In this document: piece by piece, positions 36,448 to 43,648 of the stretch | How the letters are laid out: the number at the start of each line of letters is the position of its first letter | How positions within the stretch are numbered: position 1 is the stretch's first letter | Origin: Clostridia bacterium | Lineage (GTDB): Bacteria; Bacillota; Clostridia; Clostridiales; Clostridiaceae | Direction of reading: 5' to 3' | Assembly (NCBI GenBank): GCA_012523855.1 | Contig: JAAYTB010000102.1 | Span: 1 to 53,841 of the forward strand | Length of the DNA: 53,841 bases | Notes under the pieces: model-generated | Told to the model about the DNA's origin: nothing | The model's database searches: none | The model's input: the letters and a program-made list of their open reading frames with translations, nothing else | Made by a program: the position numbers and the translations under genes

Positions 36448-38136
36448 TTACATTTTTTCAACCACATCTATGCCTAATAGGCCTAAACCATTCTTTATTA
36501 CCTGACAAGTAGCCTCAACTAGTTTTATTCTAGCTTTCTTTAGCTCCTCATCTTCTACATTTAACACACTATGTAAGTTATAAAATTTATTAAATGCTTT
36601 AGCTATCTCAATAATGTGTCGAGTAACTACAGAAGGTTCATTTCTTTCTATACTTAAGAAAATTGAATTTTGGAAGTTTGCAATTAATTTAATCAACTCA
36701 TACTCATCCTGTGTTGATAGTTTAGAATAGTCAGCATTTTCAGGTAAAGTTTCCACTCTTCTAAGGACACTACAACCTCGGGCATATGTGTATTGTACAT
36801 AGGGGCCTGTTTCTCCATCAAAACTCAACATTTCTTTCCAATCAAAGACTATATCTCTTTCTCTGTGATTTTTTAAGTAAGTAAAAATTACAGCCCCAAT
36901 TCCAATTTTCCTAGCTATTTCTTCTTTATTTTCTAGCTCTCTATCTTTCATTATCTCCAATGTTTTTTCCACTGCTTCATTAAGTAGATCTTCTAGGAAA
37001 ATAACATCACCTTTTCTTGTAGAAAGCTTCTTATCTGCAAACTTTACAATACCAAAACCAACATGAACACAGTCATCTGCCCATTTGTGTCCCATTAATT
37101 TTAAAGTAGTAAATACTTGTTTAAAATGTAAGGCTTGAGGACTTCCTACTACATAGATATTCTTATAAAAATCGTAGGTTTTCTTTCTATAAATTGCAGC
37201 AGCTAAATCTCTTGTAGCATATATAGTAGCTCCATCTGCTTTTTTAATAATGCAAGGAGGCATATTATACTCATCAAGCATAACAACCTTTGCTCCATTA
37301 CTTTCAACTAATAAGCCCTTACTATCAATTTCCTCAACTACGGTATCCATTTTATCGCTGTAGAAACTTTCACCAGCATAAGAATCAAATTCTACATTTA
37401 ACATCTTGTAGATTTTATCAAACTCTTTTAAACTTAAGTCTTTAAATTTATTCCAAAGCTTAACCTCTTCTTCAGCGCCATCCTCCAATTTCTTGAAGTA
37501 CATTCTAGCTTCATCTTCATATTCAGGGTGTAATTCAGCCTCATCGTGGAACTTTACATAAATTCTTAGCAATTCATTAATTGGATCCTCCTCAAGTTTC
37601 TTCTCATCTGCCCACCCCTTTTTATAAGCAGCAATTAACTTTCCGAACTGAGTTCCCCAGTCTCCCAAATGATTTACTCTTACACAATTATAGCCAGCAA
37701 AAGATAATATTTTATATAAAGAATTTCCAATAGCTGTAGTAAATAAATGACCTACATGGAAAGGTTTTGCTATATTTGGAGATGAATACTCTACTACTAC
37801 ATTCTTTCCTTTACCTACATCTGAACTACCGTAAAGATCTTTTTCCTTTAAAACTTTCTCAAGAGTATTTTTTATAAATGTAGATTTATCTACAAAAAAG
37901 TTCAGATAAGGTCCCATACTTTCAATCTTTTCAAAGCCTTCTATATTAATTTTGCTTTTTAATTCTTCAGCAATCATATTAGGTGCTTTTCTAAAAACTT
38001 TTGCCATTTGAAAGCAAGGAAAAGCGAAATCTCCCATTTCTTGTTTTGGGGGTATTTCTATTAACTTCTCTATGGAAGCTAAGTCCATATCTATATTTTC
38101 TTTTAGGCTCTCAGCGATTAATTTTTTATAATCCAA
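36448..38136 (-). CDS. argS: Arginyl-tRNA synthetase
   Basis: 562 aa class I synthetase. [16 protein letters not shown] (HIGH type), KLSTRKGD (KMSKS equivalent), and the terminal DALR-type anticodon domain ([21 protein letters not shown] in part). The TTG at 38136, eight nt after AAGGAG, is preferred over the GTG that overlaps the ribosome binding site. It lies downstream of an Arg T-box, so transcription depends on uncharged tRNA-Arg. Confidence 0.95.
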   Translation of the reverse strand: MDYKKLIAESLKENIDMDLASIEKLIEIPPKQEMGDFAFPCFQMAKVFRKAPNMIAEELKSKINIEGFEKIESMGPYLNFFVDKSTFIKNTLEKVLKEKDLYGSSDVGKGKNVVVEYSSPNIAKPFHVGHLFTTAIGNSLYKILSFAGYNCVRVNHLGDWGTQFGKLIAAYKKGWADEKKLEEDPINELLRIYVKFHDEAELHPEYEDEARMYFKKLEDGAEEEVKLWNKFKDLSLKEFDKIYKMLNVEFDSYAGESFYSDKMDTVVEEIDSKGLLVESNGAKVVMLDEYNMPPCIIKKADGATIYATRDLAAAIYRKKTYDFYKNIYVVGSPQALHFKQVFTTLKLMGHKWADDCVHVGFGIVKFADKKLSTRKGDVIFLEDLLNEAVEKTLEIMKDRELENKEEIARKIGIGAVIFTYLKNHRERDIVFDWKEMLSFDGETGPYVQYTYARGCSVLRRVETLPENADYSKLSTQDEYELIKLIANFQNSIFLSIERNEPSVVTRHIIEIAKAFNKFYNLHSVLNVEDEELKKARIKLVEATCQVIKNGLGLLGIDVVEKM

Positions 38137-38164
38137 GTTATCCACTCCTTAATTAATTTTTTAT

Positions 38165-38392
38165 ATATAAAAAGCCGCCTCTATCATATAGAGACGGGCT
38201 AATTCCGCGGTACCACTCCACTTGACTATATTTATAGTCCACTTAAAGCTTTAACGTAGCTAACGACTACCCTACTTTTTCAGGCGCTTCTCCGAGGCTC
38301 TCTTCATTTATTATATTCTATGGGGCTTACACCCTCCCCCACTCGCTTTAGAAATCTAATAAACTACTCTTCTCATCAAAGAATTTTTATTT
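38165..38392 (-). promoter_or_regulatory. T-box leader of argS
   Basis: On the minus strand the leader shows stem I with AGTA and GAA-G-AGA-G-CCTC (specifier triplet AGA, Arg), a GGGTGT-type apical element, and the antiterminator core GGAGTGGTACCGCGG (38206-38220). A terminator follows: AGCCCGTCTCTAT...ATAGAGGCGGCT then TTTTT (about 38166-38200). Uncharged tRNA-Arg binding would favour the antiterminator. Confidence 0.93.
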
Positions 38393-38404
38393 TAATTTTT
38401 TCTA

Positions 38405-38433
38405 ATTATATACTGAAGAAATGCTATTGTCAA
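38405..38433 (-). promoter_or_regulatory. Promoter of the argS T-box transcript
   Basis: Minus strand TTGACA (38428-38433), 17-bp spacer, TATAAT (38405-38410): perfect consensus. Confidence 0.85.
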
Positions 38434-38456
38434 TATTCTTATAACTTTCATGTCTA

Positions 38457-39404
38457 TTATATGTCAAATTTGTTAAAAATATCTTTTAGACTTTTGGCTG
38501 AATTTTGGAAACTAATTAATTCATCTTGATTTAAAGGAACTTCCAATAATTTTTTTACTCCATCTCTTCCTACTATAGCAGGTACTCCTAAAAATATACC
38601 ATCAACACCAAATTGACCTTCTAACAATGTAGAAATAGTAAGTATTGAATTTTCATCTCCTAGAATAGCTTCAACTATTCGACGTATTGCTAATGCTACA
38701 GCATAATAAGTAGCTCCCTTTCGCTCAATAACATGATATGCAGCATTTTTAACGTCCTCATGTATTTTATACTTAAAACTACCATCACATTGGCCACAGA
38801 TTTGATTACAGTATTGCTCTACATTCATACCTGCAATATTAGTTAAACTCCAAGTGGCAATTTCAGAATCACCGTGTTCTCCCATAATATAAGTATGAAT
38901 ATTTCTAGCATCTACATCAAAATGCTTACTTAGTAAATATTTTAATCTAGAAGTATCTAGCACAGTTCCTGAGCCAATAACCCTTTCTTTAGGAAATCCT
39001 GATAATTTATAAGTAATATATGTTAAAATGTCCACAGGATTAGATACTACTAACAGTATAGCATTTGGGCTATATTTAACTATTTCAGGAATAATACTCT
39101 TAAAAACTTGAATATTTCTACCTACTAAATCTATTCTAGTTTCTCCTGGCTTTTGGTTGGCACCAGCAGTAATTATTATTATGTCTGAGTTGGCACTCTG
39201 CCTATAGTCTCCTGCAATTATATTAACAGGACTAACAAAGGAAGCACCATGAGACAGATCCATGGCTTCTCCCTCTGCCTTTTCTTTATTTATATCAACT
39301 ATAACTATCTCTGATGCTAAACCTGAGTTCATGATTGTAAAGGCAGTAGTAGATCCTACGAACCCTGCTCCTACTATCGTAATTTTTGAACTTCCAACTC
39401 TCAT
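38457..39404 (-). CDS. ldh: L-lactate dehydrogenase
   Basis: 315 aa. ATG 39404 follows AGAGGTGATCAT; the longer frame includes the promoter. NAD-binding [11 protein letters not shown], substrate-loop region [14 protein letters not shown], and catalytic His in MGEHGDSE. It converts pyruvate and NADH to lactate in fermentation. Malate dehydrogenase is the alternative, but the sequence is LDH-like throughout. A palindrome over its -35 box suggests repression. Confidence 0.92.
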   Translation of the reverse strand: MRVGSSKITIVGAGFVGSTTAFTIMNSGLASEIVIVDINKEKAEGEAMDLSHGASFVSPVNIIAGDYRQSANSDIIIITAGANQKPGETRIDLVGRNIQVFKSIIPEIVKYSPNAILLVVSNPVDILTYITYKLSGFPKERVIGSGTVLDTSRLKYLLSKHFDVDARNIHTYIMGEHGDSEIATWSLTNIAGMNVEQYCNQICGQCDGSFKYKIHEDVKNAAYHVIERKGATYYAVALAIRRIVEAILGDENSILTISTLLEGQFGVDGIFLGVPAIVGRDGVKKLLEVPLNQDELISFQNSAKSLKDIFNKFDI

Positions 39405-39431
39405 ATGATCACCTCTTCTCTTATTACTAAC

Positions 39432-39460
39432 ATTATATATCATTTGATAATTACTATCAA
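39432..39460 (-). promoter_or_regulatory. ldh promoter with overlapping palindrome
   Basis: Minus strand: TTGATA (39455-39460), 17-bp spacer, TATAAT (39432-39437). The -35 hexamer is one arm of TTGATA-N5-TATCAA (39444-39460), a likely operator. It does not match the Rex or FNR consensus spacing. Confidence 0.6.
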
Positions 39461-39680
39461 CTACATTTGTCAATATACACCTAAAAACTAAGAATATTGA
39501 AAAAATTCAATTTGTACAACTATATTTTACTCCTATTATATACATTACTTTAAACTTGAATTCTATAATTATTGCAAATAGATTGTTTATGAAATAAGAT
39601 AACTATATAAAGTATTAATATGATTTCAAGGTTAGTGAAATTATATCTGCTTTTATTTGATCTATAAGGAGCTGCCATCT

Positions 39681-41021
39681 ATGAAAAAAGAGGTTAAGAG
39701 TGAATTTTTAAAATTATACGAGGACTTAAAAAAAACTAAAGATAGCAAAGCTTTTAGTTTACTTGTTGACGCCTTATATGTTTTTTATAGAGATATTTGG
39801 GTAAAATGCAGTGAAGATTTTGCAGATCTTCAGTTCCCTGTATATAAAAAGGTAGAAAAGAAAAGGAACGAAAAGAAAGTTGACGATTTTCTAAATAAGA
39901 TTTTAATTGGTCTAAAATCAGTTAATAACCGTAATGATTATCTAGCTAGAGATAAGTTTAAGAATACTTTTTTTGATTACTTTAATAATAGCAACTTTTT
40001 CAAAGACCCTATTAGCTGTAATTACCCCTATGACTTTATCTCATCAACTAATGACTTTATTAAAAAAACACAAAAATTTGATCCCACTGTGACTTCAGCT
40101 GATATTTTTCAAGCTTTAAGAAATGTGTGGACAATGAACTTACTCCAAACTATTTTTGCTATGGATATAAAATTAACTTATCCCATATTTTCTTACAGCA
40201 TCCTTTATCCCTATACTGATAATCTACTGGATAGCACTCATGCTAGTTACTTAGAAAAAAAAGAACGTAGTAATAGATTAATGGATAGATTAAAGGGAAA
40301 TAAACTAATTCCACACGACTTTTATGAAGAAAAGGTCTTTAGATTAGTAGAAATAATTGAGGAATGCTATCCAAGAAGATACTATTATTGTTTATACCAA
40401 AGTTTGCAGGCTATTAATTCTTCTCAGGTAGATAGTTTGAAACAATTTGACAAGAAAAATAATAGGACCATGGAAGAAATAATTAAAATATCCTTCAAAA
40501 AAGGTGGCTTATCAGTCCTTACCGATGCTTATCTTATTAAGGGAACACTGTCCTTAGATGAAATTATAGGAGCTTTCGGTCTTGGTATTGCCTTACAGCT
40601 TATTGATGACTTGCAAGATGTAAAACAGGACAAAAGGTCAGGAAATTCAACTATATTTACATTTTCTCAGAGTGATCACTCCCTTATGGATGCTACTGTG
40701 AAATTGTTAAATTTTATAAAGTGTATTATTGATCTTTTGCCTACGGAAAAATCCCCCTATAAAGAAAAAATAGAAAAAGTTCTAAGTATAAATTGTTATT
40801 TGTTAATCTTTTTTTCTATAAGTAGACTTTCAACTGGATATACTAGAAGTTTTAGCGATAAAATTGCAGTTTATTCCCCCTTCTCCCCTACATATATGAA
40901 AAACTTTAATTCAAAATTAAACTCTAAGTGGTCCTCTATTAAGAAGTTAAAAAATATCAGCGCTGCTAAGATTTTTGCTATACTATTAGAAGACGGCTCT
41001 AGTAAAGTTTGCAGTTTATAA
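39681..41021 (+). CDS. Class I isoprenoid synthase-like protein
   Basis: 446 aa, ATG 39681 chosen after AAGGAG; a TTG upstream is less likely. Mostly helical, soluble. Two aspartate motifs stand at the right distance for a class I prenyltransferase/terpene synthase fold: D180-N-L-L-D184 after LYPYT, and D309-D-L-Q-D313 after ALQLI. The first motif is DxxxD rather than the DDxxD of chain-elongating prenyl synthases, and the N-terminal ~140 residues are unlike them. Possible relatives are YtpB-like large-substrate terpene synthases. Product unknown. Monocistronic with a strong terminator. Confidence 0.6.
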   Translation: MKKEVKSEFLKLYEDLKKTKDSKAFSLLVDALYVFYRDIWVKCSEDFADLQFPVYKKVEKKRNEKKVDDFLNKILIGLKSVNNRNDYLARDKFKNTFFDYFNNSNFFKDPISCNYPYDFISSTNDFIKKTQKFDPTVTSADIFQALRNVWTMNLLQTIFAMDIKLTYPIFSYSILYPYTDNLLDSTHASYLEKKERSNRLMDRLKGNKLIPHDFYEEKVFRLVEIIEECYPRRYYYCLYQSLQAINSSQVDSLKQFDKKNNRTMEEIIKISFKKGGLSVLTDAYLIKGTLSLDEIIGAFGLGIALQLIDDLQDVKQDKRSGNSTIFTFSQSDHSLMDATVKLLNFIKCIIDLLPTEKSPYKEKIEKVLSINCYLLIFFSISRLSTGYTRSFSDKIAVYSPFSPTYMKNFNSKLNSKWSSIKKLKNISAAKIFAILLEDGSSKVCSL

Positions 41022-41047
41022 GGTCCTGGAACTATAATATGTAAAAC

Positions 41048-41090
41048 AAAAGTTAACAATTCTGCCTAGTACAGAACTGTTAACTTTTTT
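41048..41090 (+). terminator. Terminator
   Basis: AAAAGTTAACAATTCTG against CAGAACTGTTAACTTTT (one mismatch), then TT. It serves the isoprenoid-like gene and possibly the minus-strand small genes. Confidence 0.8.
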
Positions 41091-41124
41091 ATAGCTCAAT
41101 GTTTAATTTTATACTAATATATTC

Positions 41125-41259
41125 TTATTCTATAGGAACACCTTTGTGGTTTTGAAATTTCGGAGGATTTTTAGGTGAACCTATTTCCTTTTCTTCAGCA
41201 GGTTTTATACCATCATGCTTCCCAGCTTTTTTATGTTTTTGTCCTTTGTATGCTCTCAT
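41125..41259 (-). CDS. Small basic protein, 44 aa, unknown
   Basis: 44 aa beginning MRAYKGQKHKKAGKHDGIKP and ending NHKGVPIE, rich in Lys and Gly. AAGGAGGTAGCTTA before ATG is an excellent translation signal, which argues for a real gene. It lies 18 bp after another small gene on the same strand. Not a family I can name; the composition is compatible with a nucleic-acid-binding or spore protein. Confidence 0.6.
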   Translation of the reverse strand: MRAYKGQKHKKAGKHDGIKPAEEKEIGSPKNPPKFQNHKGVPIE

Positions 41260-41277
41260 TAAGCTACCTCCTTACCT

Positions 41278-41442
41278 TTAATAGTGTGACCCATTATCAT
41301 TATTCCTCATAGCTCTCGCCTTTGCGTGAACTTGAGCATCATTTCCTGTATCTTTATAACCAGTTACTGAATTCAAACTATTAAGATCCTTAGCTGCTAT
41401 AATACTACTTTTCTTGTCAATCCTATTTTTTTTACTTCCCAT
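41278..41442 (-). CDS. Small basic protein, 54 aa, unknown
   Basis: 54 aa beginning MGSKKNRIDKKSSIIAAKDL, with SVTGYKDTGNDAQVHAKARA in the middle. AAGGAGGTTGACAAA precedes the ATG. Soluble, positively charged, no cysteine. It forms a two-gene unit with the 44-aa gene. Unknown function; a small spore or DNA-associated protein is one possibility, not supported by a motif. Confidence 0.6.
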   Translation of the reverse strand: MGSKKNRIDKKSSIIAAKDLNSLNSVTGYKDTGNDAQVHAKARAMRNNDNGSHY

Positions 41443-41544
41443 TTTGTCAACCTCCTTTATTCATAAAATGCCCCTTAAATATTTTTTTATCCTATAATAA
41501 ATTTACTGAATATACGTAATAATACATAGGAAAGGAGAATAAAT

Positions 41545-42069
41545 ATGCTGTATCTAATTGTATGTTTAATAAATGGCAATGCTAAAGACTTCCACCACCA
41601 TCTAGTAGAGGATGTATGTCAACGTTTTAATGTTAAACGACAAAGACTTCAATCCCATATTACCTTAAAGGCACCCTTTAAAATTAAGGATCTTACACAG
41701 ATAGAAGAAATAACGGAAACTTTCTGTCTTAATCATAAAGCATCGTCTTTTACTATGAGTGGTTATAACCATTTTAATGAGAAAGTTATTTATATGGATA
41801 TTCACCCATCAGTTGATACCATAAAAAATTGTGAAGAATATAAAAACTTATTAAGGAATATTGAAGGAATTGAGTGGAAAAGAAATGAAAGTGGAAGGCA
41901 TAAATTTCACTGTACTATAGTGTCCAAACTTAATAAAAATATCTACAAAGATATCTGGACTTATGTGAATCAATATCCTTATAGCTTTGATTGTAGTTTT
42001 GATAATATTACCATCATGGTTTTAGATAAGGATGGATGGAATGTAAAGAAAAGTTATAAGTTACAATGA
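41545..42069 (+). CDS. 2'-5' RNA ligase-like 2H phosphoesterase
   Basis: 174 aa. The two HxT/S catalytic motifs of the 2H superfamily are present: HITLK in QSHITLKAPF and HCTIV in HKFHCTIVSKL. They are spaced about 100 residues apart as in LigT/YjcG-type enzymes. Members act on 2',3'-cyclic phosphates or 2'-5' linkages of RNA; the natural substrate is unknown here. AAAGGAGAATAAAT before the ATG. Stand-alone, followed by a terminator. Confidence 0.85.
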   Translation: MLYLIVCLINGNAKDFHHHLVEDVCQRFNVKRQRLQSHITLKAPFKIKDLTQIEEITETFCLNHKASSFTMSGYNHFNEKVIYMDIHPSVDTIKNCEEYKNLLRNIEGIEWKRNESGRHKFHCTIVSKLNKNIYKDIWTYVNQYPYSFDCSFDNITIMVLDKDGWNVKKSYKLQ

Positions 42070-42091
42070 AATAAAACAATTTTCTTATAAA

Positions 42092-42123
42092 AGAGAGGAG
42101 AAATTCCATAAACTCTCCTCTCT
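42092..42123. terminator. Bidirectional terminator-like hairpin
   Basis: AGAGAGGAG...CTCCTCTCT stem. On the plus strand it ends the 2H gene. On the minus strand it is followed by TTTTATAAG and would end the candidate RNA. Confidence 0.65.
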
Positions 42124-42127
42124 CCAA

Positions 42128-42272
42128 AAGGTAGATTTAACCAGATTCTCTGCTAACAGTCAAATAATTAAATCTGCATTTTATACTATTTATAGTAGAG
42201 AGAACTATATGTTAAAATTTAAGCATTGGCTCTTAAAAACACGAAAATTTTTATACTGATTAAATCTACCTT
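42128..42272 (-). ncRNA. Candidate structured RNA, 145 nt
   Basis: The ends are complementary over 17 nt: on the minus strand AAGGTAGATTTAATCAG pairs with CTGGTTAAATCTACCTT. The only non-Watson-Crick pair becomes U-G on the minus strand but C-A on the plus strand, which points to minus-strand transcription. Inside, the minus strand can form UUUAAG/CUUAAA, UUCUCU/AGAGAA and UACUA-UAAA-UAGUA helices, giving a branched fold. A terminator-like hairpin follows at once. No family recognised; 6S-like RNA or a miniature inverted-repeat element are alternatives. Confidence 0.4.
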
Positions 42273-42475
42273 GTATTATTATTATGTCAAAAATAATATA
42301 AATTATCCTAATTGTTGGTGTTAGATATCTATAAAATTGTTTTTTAATTGCCAGTTAAATTATTCATGTGTTATTATATATGGGACAGGTATTATATAAG
42401 GATAGTTTTTCCTATTATCTAATTAAGCAATGTAATTTTTTATTGTACATCAATGTATAAAGGAGAGATTGTTAC

Positions 42476-43027
42476 ATGAAAGCAAGTAAACTAATTATAA
42501 AGGGCTCTTTCGCTGGTATATCAGGGGACTTAGCAAGACACATATTTGTCATTATTGCAAATATTGTCATATCCATTGTCTGTAAAATATATAAGAATAG
42601 CTTATATGAAAAACATGACATAAAAGGAAACTTTTTAGAACATCTATTAACTTTTGATGAACTTTCTGTAGTAATTAAATTAGCAGTGGTTAATTTAATT
42701 GTAGTAATAGCCTATATACTTATTATTTCTGCAATTTTTAGGGCTATAAACACCTTTTATTATATTCCTAGAAATGTAATTATTGATTACGAAAATGGTA
42801 AAATCATAGATAAATCCCATTCTTTTTTTCTAATAAAAAATACAGATGAAAATAAATGTAATGAAATCATTAATGTAAACATTGAGCAGAGTTTGTTCCA
42901 AAGAATATTTAATACTGGCACCATATACGTAGAATATGTTGCTAACACAAAAGTTGATTCACAATTAAGGCATTTAGAAATACCTTGTATATCTAAACCA
43001 TTTATGCAAAAGAATAAACTGATATAA
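42476..43027 (+). CDS. Membrane protein with PH-like (bPH_2) tail
   Basis: 183 aa. Two transmembrane helices (about 15-38 and 66-92) frame a short polar loop. The cytoplasmic C-terminus IINVNIEQSLFQRIFNTGTIYVEYVAN resembles the bacterial PH domain pattern I-xx-I-xx-QS-xxx-R-xF-GTG-xI-xx, quoted as parts. The family is similar to YdbS/YdbT membrane proteins of unknown role. Strong AAAGGAGAG site; terminator directly after. Confidence 0.6.
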   Translation: MKASKLIIKGSFAGISGDLARHIFVIIANIVISIVCKIYKNSLYEKHDIKGNFLEHLLTFDELSVVIKLAVVNLIVVIAYILIISAIFRAINTFYYIPRNVIIDYENGKIIDKSHSFFLIKNTDENKCNEIINVNIEQSLFQRIFNTGTIYVEYVANTKVDSQLRHLEIPCISKPFMQKNKLI

Positions 43028-43028
43028 G

Positions 43029-43051
43029 AAAAGAGGCGTATAGCCTCTTTT
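43029..43051. terminator. Terminator
   Basis: AAAAGAGGC-GTATA-GCCTCTTTT then a T-run, shared by two convergent genes. Confidence 0.88.
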
Positions 43052-43052
43052 T

Positions 43053-43301
43053 TTAACAGTAGCTTTTAGGTTTCCAAAAACAGAAAGCTAAAGCGATTAA
43101 TATAACTATCCATAACCAGCTTCCGCTGCCAAAACCTAATCCTCCTCCGTAGCCCCCACCAAATCCGTAACTGCCGAAGCCTCCACCGTAACCAGGTGCA
43201 CAAGGATTACAACATGGGTCACAACATGGGTCACAACATGGATCACAGCATGGATCACAGCATGGATCACAACAACGATCTTTTTTATGACGTCTACTCA
43301 T
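43053..43301 (-). CDS. Cys-Cys-Asp-Pro repeat membrane protein
   Basis: 82 aa. After a basic start (MSRRHKKDR) come tandem CCDP units (about 9-33). A Gly/Tyr-rich stretch (GYGGGFGSYGFGGGYGGG) follows, then one transmembrane helix (SWLWIVILIALAFCFW). The layout recalls small spore-coat or YjcZ-like sporulation proteins with a Gly-rich run before the helix, but I cannot assign a family. Thirteen cysteines in the repeat block suggest metal binding or disulfide crosslinking. Good AAGGAGGTACATTA site. Confidence 0.7.
   Translation of the reverse strand: MSRRHKKDRCCDPCCDPCCDPCCDPCCDPCCNPCAPGYGGGFGSYGFGGGYGGGLGFGSGSWLWIVILIALAFCFWKPKSYC
43204..43275 (-). repeat. 12-bp tandem repeat encoding CCDP
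   Basis: Six imperfect copies of a 12-bp unit (GGATCACAACAT type) in frame with the gene. Copies 2-3 and 4-5 are identical pairs, so recent duplication is likely. Confidence 0.85.
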
Positions 43302-43648
43302 TAATGTACCTCCTTTTTAACTTCAGTATATAAAATCTGTAAAAGACTTAATATATCATATTCATAGTCTTGTTTTTTGGTCACTATATATTATCAGATA
43401 ATTGGATAACAGAATTTATACATGAAAATATTAAACTAGTTTCATGAAAAAAGTATAAAATGTAGATACTGTTAAAAAATAAGTTAAGAAGAGTAAATTA
43501 TAGCTGGAAAACCCTTTGTAAAAACTACAATTTTCGACCAAATTCAATATTATTCTATCTATAGTTTAAAAATTAACAATATTATATGGACAAAATTTAA
43601 ATTTAATTATAGAATATATCTGAAGTATGCAATTGGAGAGGTGGAACA
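43302..43648. other. Intergenic region upstream of the NDH-2 gene
   Basis: 347 bp without a gene. It carries a CATGAAA...TTTCATG inverted repeat (43421-43446), a Rex-like site (43562-43579) and the candidate promoter TGGACA-17-TAGAAT (43587-43615). Nothing else was recognised. Confidence 0.55.
43562..43579. promoter_or_regulatory. Rex-like operator
   Basis: TAGTTTA-AAAA-TTAACAA matches the Rex consensus TTGTTAA-N4-TTAACAA at 12 of 14 defined positions. It lies just upstream of the candidate -35 box of an NADH dehydrogenase gene. Rex senses the NADH/NAD ratio, so the context fits, but the left half is weak. Confidence 0.4.

Larger units (their letters stand above)
42070..42475. other. Intergenic region with a terminator and candidate structured RNA
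   Basis: 406 bp with no credible open reading frame. It contains the 42092-42123 hairpin and the 145-bp self-complementary element listed separately. No convincing minus-strand promoter was found for the element; the last 100 bp are AT-rich leader of the next gene. Confidence 0.6.

Noticed and set aside
39444..39460. FNR or Rex site at the ldh promoter
   Set aside because: Half-sites are separated by the wrong distance and differ from both consensus sequences, so only an unnamed palindrome is reported.
42128..42272. Reading the 145-bp inverted-repeat element as a miniature transposon
   Set aside because: No target-site duplication at its ends and no second copy in the window; the strand-specific G-U pair favours RNA. 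Not fully excluded.
43204..43275. 12-bp repeats as a CRISPR-like array
   Set aside because: No spacers; the repeats are contiguous, in frame and encode CCDP.
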